A stretch of 64,000 nucleotides of DNA from Nematostella vectensis (lineage: Eukaryota > Cnidaria > Anthozoa > Actiniaria > Edwardsiidae), in NCBI RefSeq assembly GCF_932526225.1, contig NC_064040.1, forward strand, positions 16,849,994 to 16,913,993. Direction: 5' to 3'. This document shows positions 1 through 12,430 of this stretch, one piece after another (within the stretch, counting starts at the first letter, position 1; each line of letters opens with the position of its first letter). The notes under the pieces are model-generated. The model was not told the DNA's origin. It did not search any database and saw nothing but the letters and a program-made list of their open reading frames with translations. Made by a program: the position numbers and the translations under genes.

Positions 1-1647
1 ATTCAATCCAATATTAGTTTACAACAAATATACTTCTAACTTGTTTTTTTGCTGACGGTTTTTATATTGAGAAATGCAAGAACGCGTTTATTCCATACAC
101 GTTATTGATCATCTTCTATAATCCGCTATAATTCCAATTCTAATAAAACCATTGTAACGGCCTGTACAGCACTATTCCGAATTGACAAACCCTACCAAAG
201 GAATAAAACGGATAAATGAGGCTCGTTTCGCACTCCAGAATAATCCACAAAGCAACATGTTATTGGTCTGTTTTATTGAAAATTTGATAAACTGGTAAAA
301 TTACGACATTTGTTAACGGAACGTTCTTTTGGTACTGCATATTAGAATATGATTATGTTGAGGTATCTATGATTTGAAGAGCAACAAAAAAAGGATTATT
401 TTTTTCTCAAGCCAGAATTTCTACATGAGCATTAGGTGTGAGACTGCCCGAGCTTTTACGATTTTTTCAGAAGAGGTTGTTAGGAGAGCAGTAGATACTT
501 GGTGGTGGTGGTGGGGGGGGGGGGGAGGGGGGGCAGGGGGGCAGGCTGCAAAAGCAAGGAATACAAGTGCTGAAATACCCGCCAAAAAAAGGAAAGTGAA
601 CAACAAGGACAGATGGTTCGTATATAGGAAAAAAATATTTCAACCAAGAACCCCCGTCCCCTCCAAAAAATATTAATTGGCATGTTTATGACTAGAGTTA
701 AAGTAAAAATGTCTTCGACAGGAGAGAGACAAAAATACCAGGGCGGTGGTGCTCGACAAAATGTACGGATGCTATCGGTTCATCTGCTAAACTTATGCTT
801 ATTTGCAGTGTAAGTATAAAATATAAAGATCAGAATAGCCTTATATATAGTCAGATGGGTGAATAACGGGTTGTAATTTGGGGGATTGTAAAGAACCACT
901 TAGATAATGTTGTCATCATCTTGTGGTTGTGTTTTTTCAAATAAAATATCACAAAGCTTGGTGCGGCAACAAGATGTTGACAACGTTATCCGGTTGAAGT
1001 CTACTTTAATGCTCAATAATACGAGCATCTAGGAATAAATTCAAACAAAACTATAAACTAAATAATTTACAATATCTTTCAATAAATTATACAAAACTTA
1101 CTCTCTTGGTAGCCTCTCTGTGGAGCAGATGGGTTGGTGCGATAGATTATTTTACCATTGGCAGTAAGCGGTCCCGACAGCAGGCGGCACGATGAGGCAT
1201 TCAGGGAAATTGGGAGAAACCTTTTCCCGCAGTCACTTTGTATGCCACACTGTGTCGCGCAAATTGTCGCCAAAAAGCACGGTAAAAACGTAAAAATAAT
1301 CTACCGACCAACAAGATCAAAAAGGCTTAAAAAAGTCACACTCATTCTATCCATAACAATCACAACCGCTACTCTAATTTATGCTTCCAATTCATCGATT
1401 GTACGGGCAGTCCCTTTCAAACGGCTAATAGGCCACGCAATGTCTCGCCACACGGACGGGCCATGCACCGTACTTAATGCAGGCTATTTTGCTTTCCTGG
1501 TGAGTGATTACTCACATATCGACCCTTTCCTACTTAGCCTGTAGGTAGTTCATCTGCCCTTCATATTGTAATCTAAGTTCCTCGACTCACAAATTCTGCT
1601 CGGGTTGGCCACTGTATCGCCCGCTAGCATGGGCGAAATTTGTCGCC

Positions 1648-1794
1648 CTAGTCCTGCATCTCCTCCGGCATGTCGTGTGGGTTCACAATCCCTGGTACTG
1701 ACAGCTGCACTTTGCGCTTCTCTTCCTCCGCCGACTTTAGCTGAGTCTCTCGCTCTTCAAGGTAGAGGTCCGTCGAGTCCTCGGATCGGTATTC
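1648..1794 (-). pseudogene. Second copy of the XPO1 terminal coding exon
   Basis: Read on the minus strand, this 147-base stretch encodes the 48-residue acidic C-terminus of exportin-1 (ending [15 protein letters not shown], then TAG) and is preceded by an intact CAG acceptor. It differs from the exon at 10,706-10,852 by a single synonymous change in an arginine codon (CGA versus CGG). It lies downstream of the main gene in the same orientation, so it could serve as an alternative last exon or be an unused duplicate. Nothing in its sequence disables it. I call it a pseudogene only because it has no dedicated upstream exons. Confidence 0.85.
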
Positions 1795-1924
1795 CTGTGG
1801 TTATGCAAAGTTGATAAAGGTCGCACGTTAGGACACAAGATAACACAAGAGATAATCGGTCAAACACAAGCGCGGCATAATCAAGCAGCTGCGTTCTCAC
1901 GTTGCGCTTCTGTTGCAGTGTGCG

Positions 1925-3265
1925 CGTCCTAGTGTGAGCCAGTTCTAGTGTGGCCCATAGTCCTAGTGTGAGCCAGCCCTAAGTGTGAGCCGGTCCTAAG
2001 TGTGAGCCAGTCCTAAGTGTGAGCCAGTCCTAGTGTGAGCCAGTCCTAGTGTGAGCCAGTCCTAGTGTGGCCCAGTCCTAGTGTAAGCCAGTCCTAGTGT
2101 GGCCCATAGTCCTAGTGTGAGCCAGTCCTAAGTGTGAGCCAGTCCTAGTGTGAGCCAGTCCTAAGTGTGAGCCAGTCCAAGGGTGAGCCAGTCCTAGTGT
2201 GAGCCAGTCCTAATGTGGCCCATAATCCTAGTGTGGCCCATAGTCCTAGTGTGAGCCAGTCCTAATGTGGCCCATAATCCTAGTGTGAGCCAGTCCTAAG
2301 TGTGAGCCAGTCCTAGTGTGAGCCAGTCCTAAGTGTGAGCCAGTCCTAAGTGTGAGCCAGTCCTAGTGTGAGCCAGTCCTAAGTGTGAGCCAGTCCTAAG
2401 TGTGAGCAAGTCCTAGGGTGACCCATAGTCCTAGTGTGGCCCATAGTCCTAGTGTGGCCCATAGTCCTAGTGTGGCCCATAGTCCTAGTGTGGCCCATAG
2501 TCCTAGTGTGGCCCATAGTCCTAGTGTGAGCCATAGTCCTAGTGTGGCCCATAGTCCTAGTGTGGCCCAGTCCTAGTGTGGCCCATAGTCCTAGTGTGAG
2601 CCAGTCCTAAGTGTGAGCCAGTCCAAGGGTGAGCCAGTCCTAGTGTGAGCCAGTCCTAATGTGGCCCATAATCCTAGTGTGGCCCATAGTCCTAGTGTGA
2701 GCCAGTCCTAATGTGGCCCATAATCCTAGTGTGAGCCAGTCCTAAGTGTGAGCCAGTCCTAGTGTGAGCCAGTCCTAAGTGTGAGCCAGTCCTAAGTGTG
2801 AGCCAGTCCTAGGGTGACCCATAGTCCTAGTGTGGCCCATAGTCCTAGTGTGGCCCATAGTCCTAGTGTGGCCCATAGTCCTAGTGTGGCCCATAGTCCT
2901 AGTGTGGCCCATAGTCCTAGTGTGGCCCATAGTCCTAGTGTGGCCCATAGTCCTAGTGTGGCCCATAGTCCTAGTGTGGCCCATAGTCCTAGTGTGGCCC
3001 AGTCCTAAGTGTGAGCCAGTCCTAGTGTGAGCCAGTCCTAGTGTGGCCCAGTCCTAGTGTGAGCCAGTCCTAGTGTGAGCCAGTCCTAGTGTGGCCCATA
3101 GTCCTAGTGTGGCCCAGTCCTAGTGTGAGCCAGTCCTAGTGTGGCCCATAGTCCTAGATTGAGCCAGTCCTAAGTGTGAGCCAGTCCTAGTGTGAGCCAG
3201 TCCTAGTGTGACCCAGTCCTGGTGTGAGCTAGTCCTAGATTGACCCAGTCCTGGTGTGGCCCAGT
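1925..3265. repeat. Minisatellite of 16-19 bp units (copy A)
   Basis: A tandem array of mixed units, mainly CCTAGTGTGGCCCATAGT (18 bp) and CCTAGTGTGAGCCAGT (16 bp), with higher-order repetition: 2,104-2,420 resembles 2,590-2,830. Open frames across it (such as repeated MGHTRT) result from the 18-bp unit being a multiple of three and are not genes. In terms of XPO1 transcription the array lies just upstream of terminal exon copy A. Confidence 0.95.
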
Positions 3266-3520
3266 ACTAAGAAAGGCAAACCACCTGGCCTGTCCAAGTA
3301 TAAAGCTATTTGCCTTTATTTTGACTAAGAAAGGCAAACCACCTGGCCTGTCTTAGTATAAAGCTAATTACCTTTATTTGTACTAAGAAAGGCAAACCTT
3401 TATTTTTACTAAGAAAGGCAAACCACCTGGCCTGTCCTAGTATAAAGCTATTTCCCTCTATTTTGACTAAGAAAGGCAAACCACCTGGCCTGTTCTAGTG
3501 TAAAGCCATTATATCATGAC
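3266..3520. repeat. 58-bp minisatellite (copy A), shares sequence with an XPO1 splice junction
   Basis: Units follow the pattern ACTAAGAAAGGCAAACCACC, TGGCCTGTCCTAGTATAAAG, CTATTTGCCTTTATTTTG, about 58 bp in all. The unit at 3,355-3,390 keeps the variant CTAATTACC, which on the minus strand is the XPO1 5' splice site GGTAATTAG seen at 14,170-14,180. Four or five units are present, fewer than in copy B. Confidence 0.9.
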
Positions 3521-6500
3521 GCCATTTGTTTACATTTGGTAGCAAGCTGTAATCCAGTTGCCCAGTGGTTATAGTCCAGTAGCCCGCCTGTGATTGGAGG
3601 AAATGAATAGAAGCTTGAAATAAATAAACCTTGTTCGTTCAATTGCCAGAAAATGACTTAATGACCAATTTACTGTTGATGAAAATAAACAGATATATCG
3701 TATAATAAAATGGTATAAAAATATTCAAAATGGCTGCATCCAAATGTGAAATGGAAGAGGCAGGAAATATCAATTTTAAAATGAAAATTGACAGTATTGA
3801 AAAAAGCATAGGTATTTCTCTATTTCAAAGTCAGAATGACAAGTTTAAATTTAGAAATAAACTTTTTTCGTTAACAAAAAATGAAATAATTGCCAAAAGT
3901 AGAATTGCCGGAAATTTTCACTGATTGAATTAATCAAAAAATCACCAAAAAGGATTGTTTTAACTTTTAGACTCTTATTAACTTCTGTAGTTGGGACTAC
4001 GGGTTTTATGGATCCCCTTTTTTATACCCTTGGGCAAATATATTTTAAGACAATTTTACGTTTAAAAAAAACGTATGATACAATTACTTAATTGCATTAA
4101 GAATAAAAGATGAAGTAAATCACATGGTAACGGAGGTTACTAGCAGAATTGCCCTGACACTTTATAAAAGAAAACCTAACTATTGCAATCTTCCGAAGAG
4201 AGACTTTTGTAAGTATTTCAACAATATATCAATTGAAAGAAAAAAATAACATTTGAATGATTGAAAATATCAACTACTAAGTACTCATTGTAGGAAGTAT
4301 ATGCTAACCAGTCAACTGACTGAATACAAAAATTGAAAACGCAAGCAAAAACCTCAAAGAAAACATAGAAATCTGCCTTAGAAGCCGCATTTTAGTATTA
4401 TTCTTATAGATTCTGTTCTAAAAGAAAGACAAGAAAGTGGATAAAAGTGCATAAATTATTATACTTGGATAAAAGTCACCTCCGTTACTTCTTGCGTTAC
4501 TGATCTTTAAACATTAACAAAAAAAAATCCCATATAAGCAAGGAAGAACTTACTCGATTCGGATACCTCGATTCTTTGTGATTAATTTGCAGTGCGCTGG
4601 AGCTTTGTTAAGGTTTCTCTTTTGAGAGTTATGAGTCGATACTTAGCTTGCACATGGAACTGTGCAAAACTAACAATTTCGCCAATGGAAAAATAATAAG
4701 TGTGCGCTGGGTATATACATTGTTGCGCGGCATAACTAGATTTGAGATAGAGGATTAGGAACTTTATTCCAGTAAAGAGCTCAAAATCTCCCCTGTAAGG
4801 AGATAGACACGTTATTTTGTGCTTTCATCTTTCCGTTACAATTTTAGTTACGATCGCATAAAACAAAAATGCAAGTATTTTCTACTGAAAACCTATCGAA
4901 TATATTTCTACTATTACACTTCCTATTCTATTATCTCGAAATGTAATTGCGAATGTCATTTGCGCGACCTCGATGGAAGTACTATATTTGACTAAAATAG
5001 CATTTTCTGAATCCAAATGAGCCTCAAACCAACCGAAAAGAGTCCAAAAAACTCAAACTAATGTCTAGAATATATTTGTAGGCTCTAAACATCCCATTAA
5101 TGTAAAAAAAAAGCGGATTTGTTTGACCAGAAGCTGAAGATCCTAAACTCGCGGTAACGGAGGTTATGCGGTAACACAGGCAAAAGAGGTTATTTTTAAA
5201 CAATATGTTGCTGCCACATCTTCGAATTCACGCTTAACAGAAATATCTATATTGTATTGCGTTCATATCAGTCAGTTGTAAAAACCTGCAAAGTTTACAA
5301 TTCTCTAATAATTTTTGATCTTGGAAAAAATGCGATAACGGAGGTTACGCTCTTATCTCTAGGCTCCAATTTGGGAGTTTTCAATTCTTAAGAAAAAATA
5401 CGTGGCCAAACTTACTGCCTGAAAAATATATGTTAATTGAGGTAACGGAGACATTGCACATTGGACATTGTGCATTGCATCAAAACTCGGGGAAAAATAG
5501 GCACGATTATAGTTTATTATCTTTTCTATAGGGAAAAAAAGTTGTTTGTCGATGTCACTTTGATTTGCCTCCACAAACCTCCTTACCGCCATGGCTATTT
5601 ATTGAATATTGGGCTGTGAACATGAGGCACAACTGGCAGCTTCCAAAACAAATTGCGGCAAAATGGCGAATATTTACTCAATGAAGCTGTATACCGTTTG
5701 AAAGGTCAATAATTCTGCCCACTTTAACAGAAAGACAGGTTTTAATCGTAATGTGTACATTTAGCGTAGAATGGGTGTGTACACATCTGAACAAGCTCCT
5801 AGAAAACAGGAAACTTCATGAATCGTCCTAGAGTGGTTTTCAAAAACCTGTGAAATACTATTTAGTACTAATACACTGTAATTTCTTTGTTCTCTTTTGT
5901 TCTGGCTTGACTATTACATCTTAACAACTGCATTTTGTCACATTAGATTTTGAAAACTACTCTAACTGCCGATAGAGAGTTTTAATTTTCCAATTTTAGC
6001 TTCCCTTGACAGTGCTTTTAACGAGGCTCGAAATAGTTATTTTCGGATTCTTTGGTCAGAGACCAGTACTGTATCTAACATAATTAATACTTCCCTTTAT
6101 TTGAGACACATTTGATTGTCTGCAGACGACTTCTATATATTTTTTTCGATCTTAGAGCGCATTTCTATATATCAAATTCTGCATTTGCACAAGGCAAAAA
6201 ATACATACAAATCTCTTTACTGTTTACATTGCAAACATAACCAACCCATTATCTAATTCTTGAACAGGAATATTCCTGATTGCAGCAAATAGTCAATTTG
6301 GGTATCTTCACTTACGCGACTCCACCATGGCCAGTCTTTCGTAAGACGAGGAAAAGACTTCTGTTCACAGTGAACACAAAGACTATCACGCAAAGAGGAA
6401 AATTTCAACGCGACAGAAGGTATGATGCGTCATACTTATATTTTAACATCTTATTACTTTTTTCTGCTTAGTTCATTCCTTCTTATTATAGTTTTCTTTT

Positions 6501-6800
6501 CTGTTTTTCTTTTAGTTATTAGTTTTCTAAAAAGAAATAGCAGCTGTCTTGGAACATACAGGGGGTCATCTCTAATCCTTTAACTTTAAATTGCATTCTT
6601 CCACTTTTTGGGGGAAGGAGCAATTGTACTTATAGTTCATGCCTAGATACTACGCTCGACTTTACCTGTCGAACCTAGCTAGCATGCCTTACACAGTATA
6701 TTAATTTGGCGTCGCTGTTGCATACCATATTCCCTCGTACCGTATTTACTCTATTCCTATTAAATCTACTCCCTCCTTCCCCCTAGTCAACAATCCTACA
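3521..6800. other. Gene-free AT-rich stretch with a recurring 15-bp motif
   Basis: No convincing exon was seen. The stretch contains five copies of a GTAACGGAGGTTAC-like motif (4,126; 4,475 on the minus strand; 5,153; 5,334; 5,441), described under findings. Short open frames here, such as 3,730-3,924, have no recognisable domain. Confidence 0.6.
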
Positions 6801-6917
6801 CCTTCTCAAATGCCGGCTTGTACCCTTCTCTCGATCATAGAAATCGCCTTTTTTAGTAGCGGCTTGCCAATTTTCTGCAAGCAAAATATTGTTTCTGTTC
6901 GTTTTTATATATTACAG

Positions 6918-8476
6918 ATGAAGTACACTAGCGCACTCGCAATTCTCGCACTGCTAATCGGTGCCGCCATTGCAGAAGAAAATGAGTCTGAGAACGTCTA
7001 CCAACCAGCGAATGAGAAGCGGACTGATGGTACAGTAGTCTAAACCCCTACCCCTCCCCCCACCTTTCGTCATGGATGATTGCACGGAAGATGTTCGATC
7101 ACACAATAGGCTCTGTTAGAGAGCAATTCTAGTATTTTCTTATTCTGACGTGATTTGGACCCTGTTAGGGTAGCCAGCTAGCCGGCTCTCAATAAGGGTT
7201 ATTCAGTAGTGTTTTGTTTCAAAGACTGGGGGCCCTGTGGCGTTTAACTGGACCGGCCTGCACACGTACCCTCGCCCCAGTGAACCTCGGCCTTTATCAC
7301 ATGTTCGAAAAAAAAATCATTTTCGAATGAGCAAAAAGAGAGTTCGCTAGCAAGCTAGTGTCTATTCTTACACTTTTTTTCTATGTCATATCACACTTCA
7401 AAGATGACGAAGGGCGATCATACTCGAATTCCCTTTATTACAACTACTATGACGAGATTGCTACCTCCGTGTGCTCAAGCGTGCCAAACAGATCCGGGAT
7501 GCGATTTGCAGTGCGAAGAAAATGCCCCAGCACGTCCACCTGCCAGCAGATCTGTACCGGCGCCAAAGTCACTGCTCAGTTGCAGTGGTCATGGACGAAA
7601 CACATGTGAGTCTTGGATAAAGGGGAAAAGAGTAACTTAACTTATACACTTAAGTTAAGCGTAACTTATACACTTAAGTTTAAATTCAGAGTCGTAGCAG
7701 GCCACGTAAGATTGGGGATAGCACAATACGGAAACATTAAGAAAATATTTGGGGGCACAGCCACGCCCAACTGGTCACTTTGAAATATATATATACTTTT
7801 TTTTGGGGGGGGGGGGGATGGGGCACATGCCCCCAGTGCCTCACCCCGGGTGCGGCCCTGTAATGGGGGGGGGGGGGGGGGGGTGAATGGCCCTAACAAA
7901 CCATATGCTTTATCGCTACACCGCCGGCTAAGAAAACAACTGTTGATGTACCAAACAGCTCGTCGGGCTGGCTAACTTTAGCTCTTTGGGAAGGGAAATG
8001 CGGGTATCTATGCCCCCCCCCCCCCCCACACAAGATCTCTATCTAGTGTTATCTGCTCAACAGGCGCTACTTGAGTGGAAAAACGGAGGCAATAGCGAGA
8101 TTTCGGAGCCGAGCTAAACCCCGCTATTTTTGGCCGAGCGCTAAGTCCGATATAACTGCTTTTCCAGTAGCCTTTTTGGGGCGCTTTTCTAGAGCCTATT
8201 TCGCAGGCTCATCTAATGTGCTTGATCCGCGCCCAGTGGCTCAGCTTCAGTACTCTTATTGGGTGGGAATTATTGCTGAAATAGCACTGTGTACGGACAT
8301 TATTGTCTTACAGGACGTTTGATTGTATTGAGTCACTCCACATCTACAAGAATCGCCCCGTCCTGTCGCCCGACAGCAACGCCGACACCGGAAAGATCGG
8401 CCTTCTTGTCTGGCGTTATCACACGTGTAACATGGCTAGCTGTGGCCCTAACTACTGTTGCTGTCAGAAGCGCTAA
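6918..8476 (+). CDS. Secreted cysteine-rich peptide precursor, three coding exons
   Basis: The coding exons are 6,918-7,029, 7,404-7,605 and 8,314-8,476; the splice phases (1, then 2) agree and give 158 residues. An acceptor (ATTACAG) directly before the ATG indicates an untranslated first exon. Exon 1 encodes a signal peptide (MKYTSALAILALLIGAAIA) and a short acidic propeptide ending in the dibasic pair KR. Exon 2 carries four cysteines (SVCSS, RKCPST, STCQQIC). Exon 3 carries six, ending in HTCNMASCGPNYCCC. Ten cysteines would allow five disulfides, so an extracellular role is likely. A polyadenylation signal AATAAA follows near 8,503. I recognise the CGPNYCCC ending as typical of uncharacterised cnidarian proteins but cannot name the family. 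A matrix, mucus or venom role are all possible. It lies antisense between the two XPO1 last exons. Confidence 0.7.
7712..7875. repeat. Dispersed poly-G-containing repeat (copy 1 of 3)
   Basis: The sequence GCACAATACGGAAACATTAA followed by a G-rich run and CACAGCCACGCCC recurs near 30,413 and 58,735. It lies in intron 2 of the cysteine-rich peptide gene. It looks like a short interspersed element carrying variable poly-G tracts. No coding potential was seen. Confidence 0.6.
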
Positions 8477-9071
8477 TTTAGTGCCGCAGATGTGTAAACA
8501 TCGAATAAACAGAAACGAACATTGTTCTTGCTGTTGTTAAGGTTCTTTGGGTGGTCTTCAAGGTTTGGGGTGTAAGAGAATTTCGTGACATGGCTTAACT
8601 CCGTGTTGGACGCTGGATACCAGGATCGAGGATGCGCGGAGATAGTTTTTTTGTTCAGCAAGCATTGCAGATGCACATCCATTCCATTTAAAGATTCTGA
8701 AAGTCCAACCTTTTGGAATCTAGGTATTGTACAGGCCAGCAAATTATCCCTTGCCGCAAATGACCCCCAAAAACAACATAGCAGGCCCGCAAAAGATCCC
8801 GTAATAATTTACGGAACACAGAATGAAGTGTTAGACTCTATGCTAGATAAAAAAAGAACTGTTTCTGTAAAATAATTCTGAATTGAAGAAAATTAAATTA
8901 TACATTTTTATTTAAAAAAATTAAAATACATGTAAAAAATTAAGCAATATATTTTCTCTTAACCATCTGTATTTATCTAAAAAGATTAGACTTCTATCGC
9001 AATAACCTATGATAAATTTAAGCGGGATTTAGTGTTTTTAGCGACCAGGAATTCTAGAAAAAAACATGCGG

Positions 9072-12000
9072 AATTCAATCCAATATTAGTTTACAACAAA
9101 TATACTTCTAACTTGTTTTTTTGCTGACGGTTTTTATATTGACAAATGCAAGAACGCGTTTATTCCATACACGTTATTGATCATCTTCTATAATCCGCTA
9201 TAATTCCAATTCTAATAAAACCATTGTAACGGCCTGTACAGCGCTATTCCGAATTAACAAACCCTACCAAAGGAATAAAACGGATAAATGAGGTTCGTTT
9301 ACTATCGCACTCCAGAATAATCCACAAAGCAACATGTTATCGGTCTGTTTTATTGGAAATTTGATAAACTCGTAAAATTACGACATTTGTTTACGGAACG
9401 TTCTTTTGGTACTGCATATTAGAATATGATTATGTTGAGGTATCTATGATTGGAAGAGCAACAAAAAAATGATTATTTTTTTATGTGAGACTGCCCGAGC
9501 TTCTACGATTTGTTAGGAGAGCAGTAGATACTTGGTGGGGGGGGGGGGGGGGGGGGGGGCAGGCTGCAAAAGCAAGGAATAAAAGTGCTGAAATACCCGC
9601 CAAAAAAAAAAAGGAAAGTGAAAAACAAGGACAGATGGTTCGTATATAGGAAAAAAATATTTCAACCAAGAACCCCCGTCCCCTCCAAAAAATATTAATT
9701 GGCATGTTTATGACTAGAGTTTGTCTTCGACAGGAGAAAGACATAAATACTAGGGCGGTGGTGCTCGACAAAATGTACGGATGCTATCGGTTTATCTGCT
9801 AAACTTATGCTTATTTGCAGTGTAAGTATAAAATATAACGATCAGAATAGCCTTATATATAGTCAGATGGGTGAATAACGGGTTATAATTTGGGGGATTG
9901 TAAAGAACCACTTAGATAATGTTGTCACCATCTTGTTGTTGTGTTTTTTCAAATAAAATATCACAAAGCTTGGTGCGGCAACAAGATGTTGACAACGTTA
10001 TCCGGTTGAAGTCTACTTTAATGCTCAATAATACGAGCATCTAGGAATAAATCCAAACGAAACTATAAACTAAATAATTTACAATATCTTTCAATAAATT
10101 ATACAAAACTTACTCTCTTGGTAGCCTCTCTGTGGAGCAGATGGGTTGGTGCGATAGATTATTTTACCATTGGCAGTAAGCGGTCCCGACAGCAGGCGGC
10201 ACGATGAGGCATTCAGGGAAATTGGGAGAAACCTTTTCCCGCAGTCAGTTTGTATGCCACACTGTGTCGCGCAAATTGTCGCCAGCAAGCACGGTAAAAA
10301 CGTAAAAATAATCTACCGATCAACAAGATCAAAAAGGCTTTAAAAAGTCACACTCATTCTATCCATAACAATCACAACCGCTACTCTAATTCATGCTTCC
10401 AATTCATCGATTGTTCCACGCGCGATAAGGTGTACGACCACACCACGGGCAGTCCCTTTCAAACGGCTAATAGGCCCCGCAATGTCTCGCCACACGGACG
10501 GGCCAAGCACAGTACTTAATGCAGGCTATTTTGCTTTCCTGGTGAGTGATTACTCACATATCGACCCTTTCCTACTTAGCTCGTAGGTAGTTCATCTGCC
10601 CATCATATTGTAATCTTAGTTCCTCGTCTCACAAATTCTGCTCGGGTTGGCCACAGAGCGTCTTGGGCACTGTATCGCCCGCTAGCATGGGCGAAATTTG
10701 TCGCCCTAGTCCTGCATCTCCTCCGGCATGTCGTGTGGGTTCACAATCCCTGGTACTGACAGCTGCACTTTGCGCTTCTCTTCCTCCGCCGACTTTAGCT
10801 GAGTCTCTCGCTCTTCAAGGTAGAGGTCCGTCGAGTCCTCGGACCGGTATTCCTGTGGTTATGCAAAGTTGATAAAGGTCTAACGTTAGGACACAAGATA
10901 ACACAAGAGATAATCGGTCAAACACAAGCGCGACATAATCAAGCAGCTGCGTTCTCACATTGCGCTTCCGTTGCAGTGTGCGCGTCCTAGTGTGAGCCAG
11001 TTCTAGTGTGGCCCATAGTCCTAAGTGTGGCCCATAGTCCTAAGTGTGGCCCATAGTCCTAAGTGTGGCCCATAGTCCTAAGTGTGGCCCATAGTCCTAA
11101 GTGTGGCCCATAGTCCTAAGTGTGGCCCATAGTCCTAAGTGTGGCCCATAGTCCTAAGTGTGGCCCATAGTCCTAAGTGTGGCCCATAGTCCTAAGTGTG
11201 GCCCATAGTCCTAAGTGTGGCCCATAGTCCTAAGTGTGGCCCATAGTCCTAAGTGTGGCCCATAGTCCTAAGTGTGGCCCATAGTCCTAAGTGTGGCCCA
11301 TAGTCCTAAGTGTGGCCCATAGTCCTAAGTGTGGCCCATAGTCCTAAGTGTGGCCCATAGTCCTAAGTGTGGCCCATAGTCCTAAGTGTGGCCCATAGTC
11401 CTAAGTGTGGCCCATAGTCCTAAGTGTGGCCCATAGTCCTAAGTGTGGCCCATAGTCCTAAGTGTGGCCCATAGTCCTAAGTGTGGCCCATAGTCCTAAG
11501 TGTGGCCCATAGTCCTAGTGTGGCCCATAGTCCTAGTGTGGCCCATAGTCCTAGTGTGGCCCATAGTCCTAAGTGTGGCCCATAGTCCTAAGTGTGGCCC
11601 ATAGTCCTAAGTGTGGCCCATAGTCCTAAGTGTGGCCCATAGTCCTAAGTGTGGCCCATAGTCCTAAGTGTGGCCCATAGTCCTAAGTGTGGCCCATAGT
11701 CCTAAGTGTGGCCCATAGTCCTAAGTGTGGCCCATAGTCCTAAGTGTGGCCCATAGTCCTAAGTGTGGCCCATAGTCCTAAGTGTGGCCCATAGTCCTAA
11801 GTGTGGCCCATAGTCCTAAGTGTGGCCCATAGTCCTAAGTGTGGCCCATAGTCCTAAGTGTGGCCCATAGTCCTAAGTGTGGCCCATAGTCCTAAGTGTG
11901 GCCCATAGTCCTAGTGTGGCCCATAGTCCTAGTGTGGCCCATAGTCCTAAGTGTGGCCCATAGTCCTAAGTGTGGCCCATAGTCCTAGTGTGGCCCATAG

Positions 12001-12430
12001 TCCTAAGTGTGGCCCATAGTCCTAGTGTGGCCCATAGTCCTAGTGTGGCCCATAGTCCTAGTGTGAGCCATAGTCCTAGTGTGAGCCAGTCCTAAGTGTG
12101 GCCCATAGTCCTAGTGTGGCCCATAGTCCTAGTGTGGCCCATAGTCCTAGTGTGGCCCATAGTCCTAGTGTGAGCCATAGTCCTAGTGTGAGCCAGTCCT
12201 AAGTGTGGCCAATAGTCCTAGTGTGGCCCATAGTCCTAGTGTAGCCCATAGTCCTAGTGTGGCCCATAGTCCTAGTGTGAGACAGTCCTAGTGTGGCCCA
12301 TAGTCCTAGTGTGGTCCATAGTCCTAGTGTGAGCCAGTCCTAGTGTGGCCCGGTCCTAGTGTGAGCCAGTCCTAGTGTGAGCCAGTCCTAGTGTGAGCCA
12401 GTCCTAGTGTGGCCCAGTCCTAGTGTGGCC
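9072..12430. repeat. Segmental duplication, copy B (XPO1 3' end)
   Basis: This is the partner of copy A (1-3,270). The junction with unique sequence is at about 9,072, just after ACATGCGG. Its minisatellite differs strongly in unit composition from copy A, so the arrays have evolved faster than the flanks, while the exon is nearly identical. Confidence 0.9.
10706..10852 (-). CDS. XPO1: XPO1 terminal coding exon (copy B)
   Basis: This exon encodes the acidic, charged C-terminal tail ([16 protein letters not shown] onward, ending PEEMQD and TAG), matching the human tail EFAGEDTSDLFLEERE. It follows a CCACAG acceptor and is separated from the preceding exon (14,179) by about 3.3 kb that is almost wholly tandem repeat. 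Confidence 0.95.
   Translation of the reverse strand, partial: EYRSEDSTDLYLEERETQLKSAEEEKRKVQLSVPGIVNPHDMPEEMQD

Larger units (their letters stand above)
1..3520. repeat. Segmental duplication, copy A (XPO1 3' end plus minisatellites)
   Basis: Bases 1 to about 3,270 are closely similar, in direct orientation, to 9,074-12,430. The offset is about 9,058 bp around the exon at 1,648-1,794. Differences are scattered substitutions and short indels, including a different poly-G tract length and a short insertion near 10,655. The unit holds, in minus-strand order, an XPO1 last exon, its downstream flank and a pair of minisatellites. The left limit lies outside the window. Copy B continues into the XPO1 gene body, so copy B is probably the ancestral locus and copy A the duplicate. 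Confidence 0.9.

Noticed and set aside
374..683. Frames with poly-Trp/Gly or poly-Pro/His runs
   Set aside because: Translations of a poly-G tract; the duplicate at 9,480-9,770 breaks them.
2775..3030. Open frames on both strands in the minisatellite (repeated MGHTRT, AHSPSV, WPIVLV)
   Set aside because: Produced by an 18-bp period; no start context, no splice sites, and disrupted in the paralogous array.
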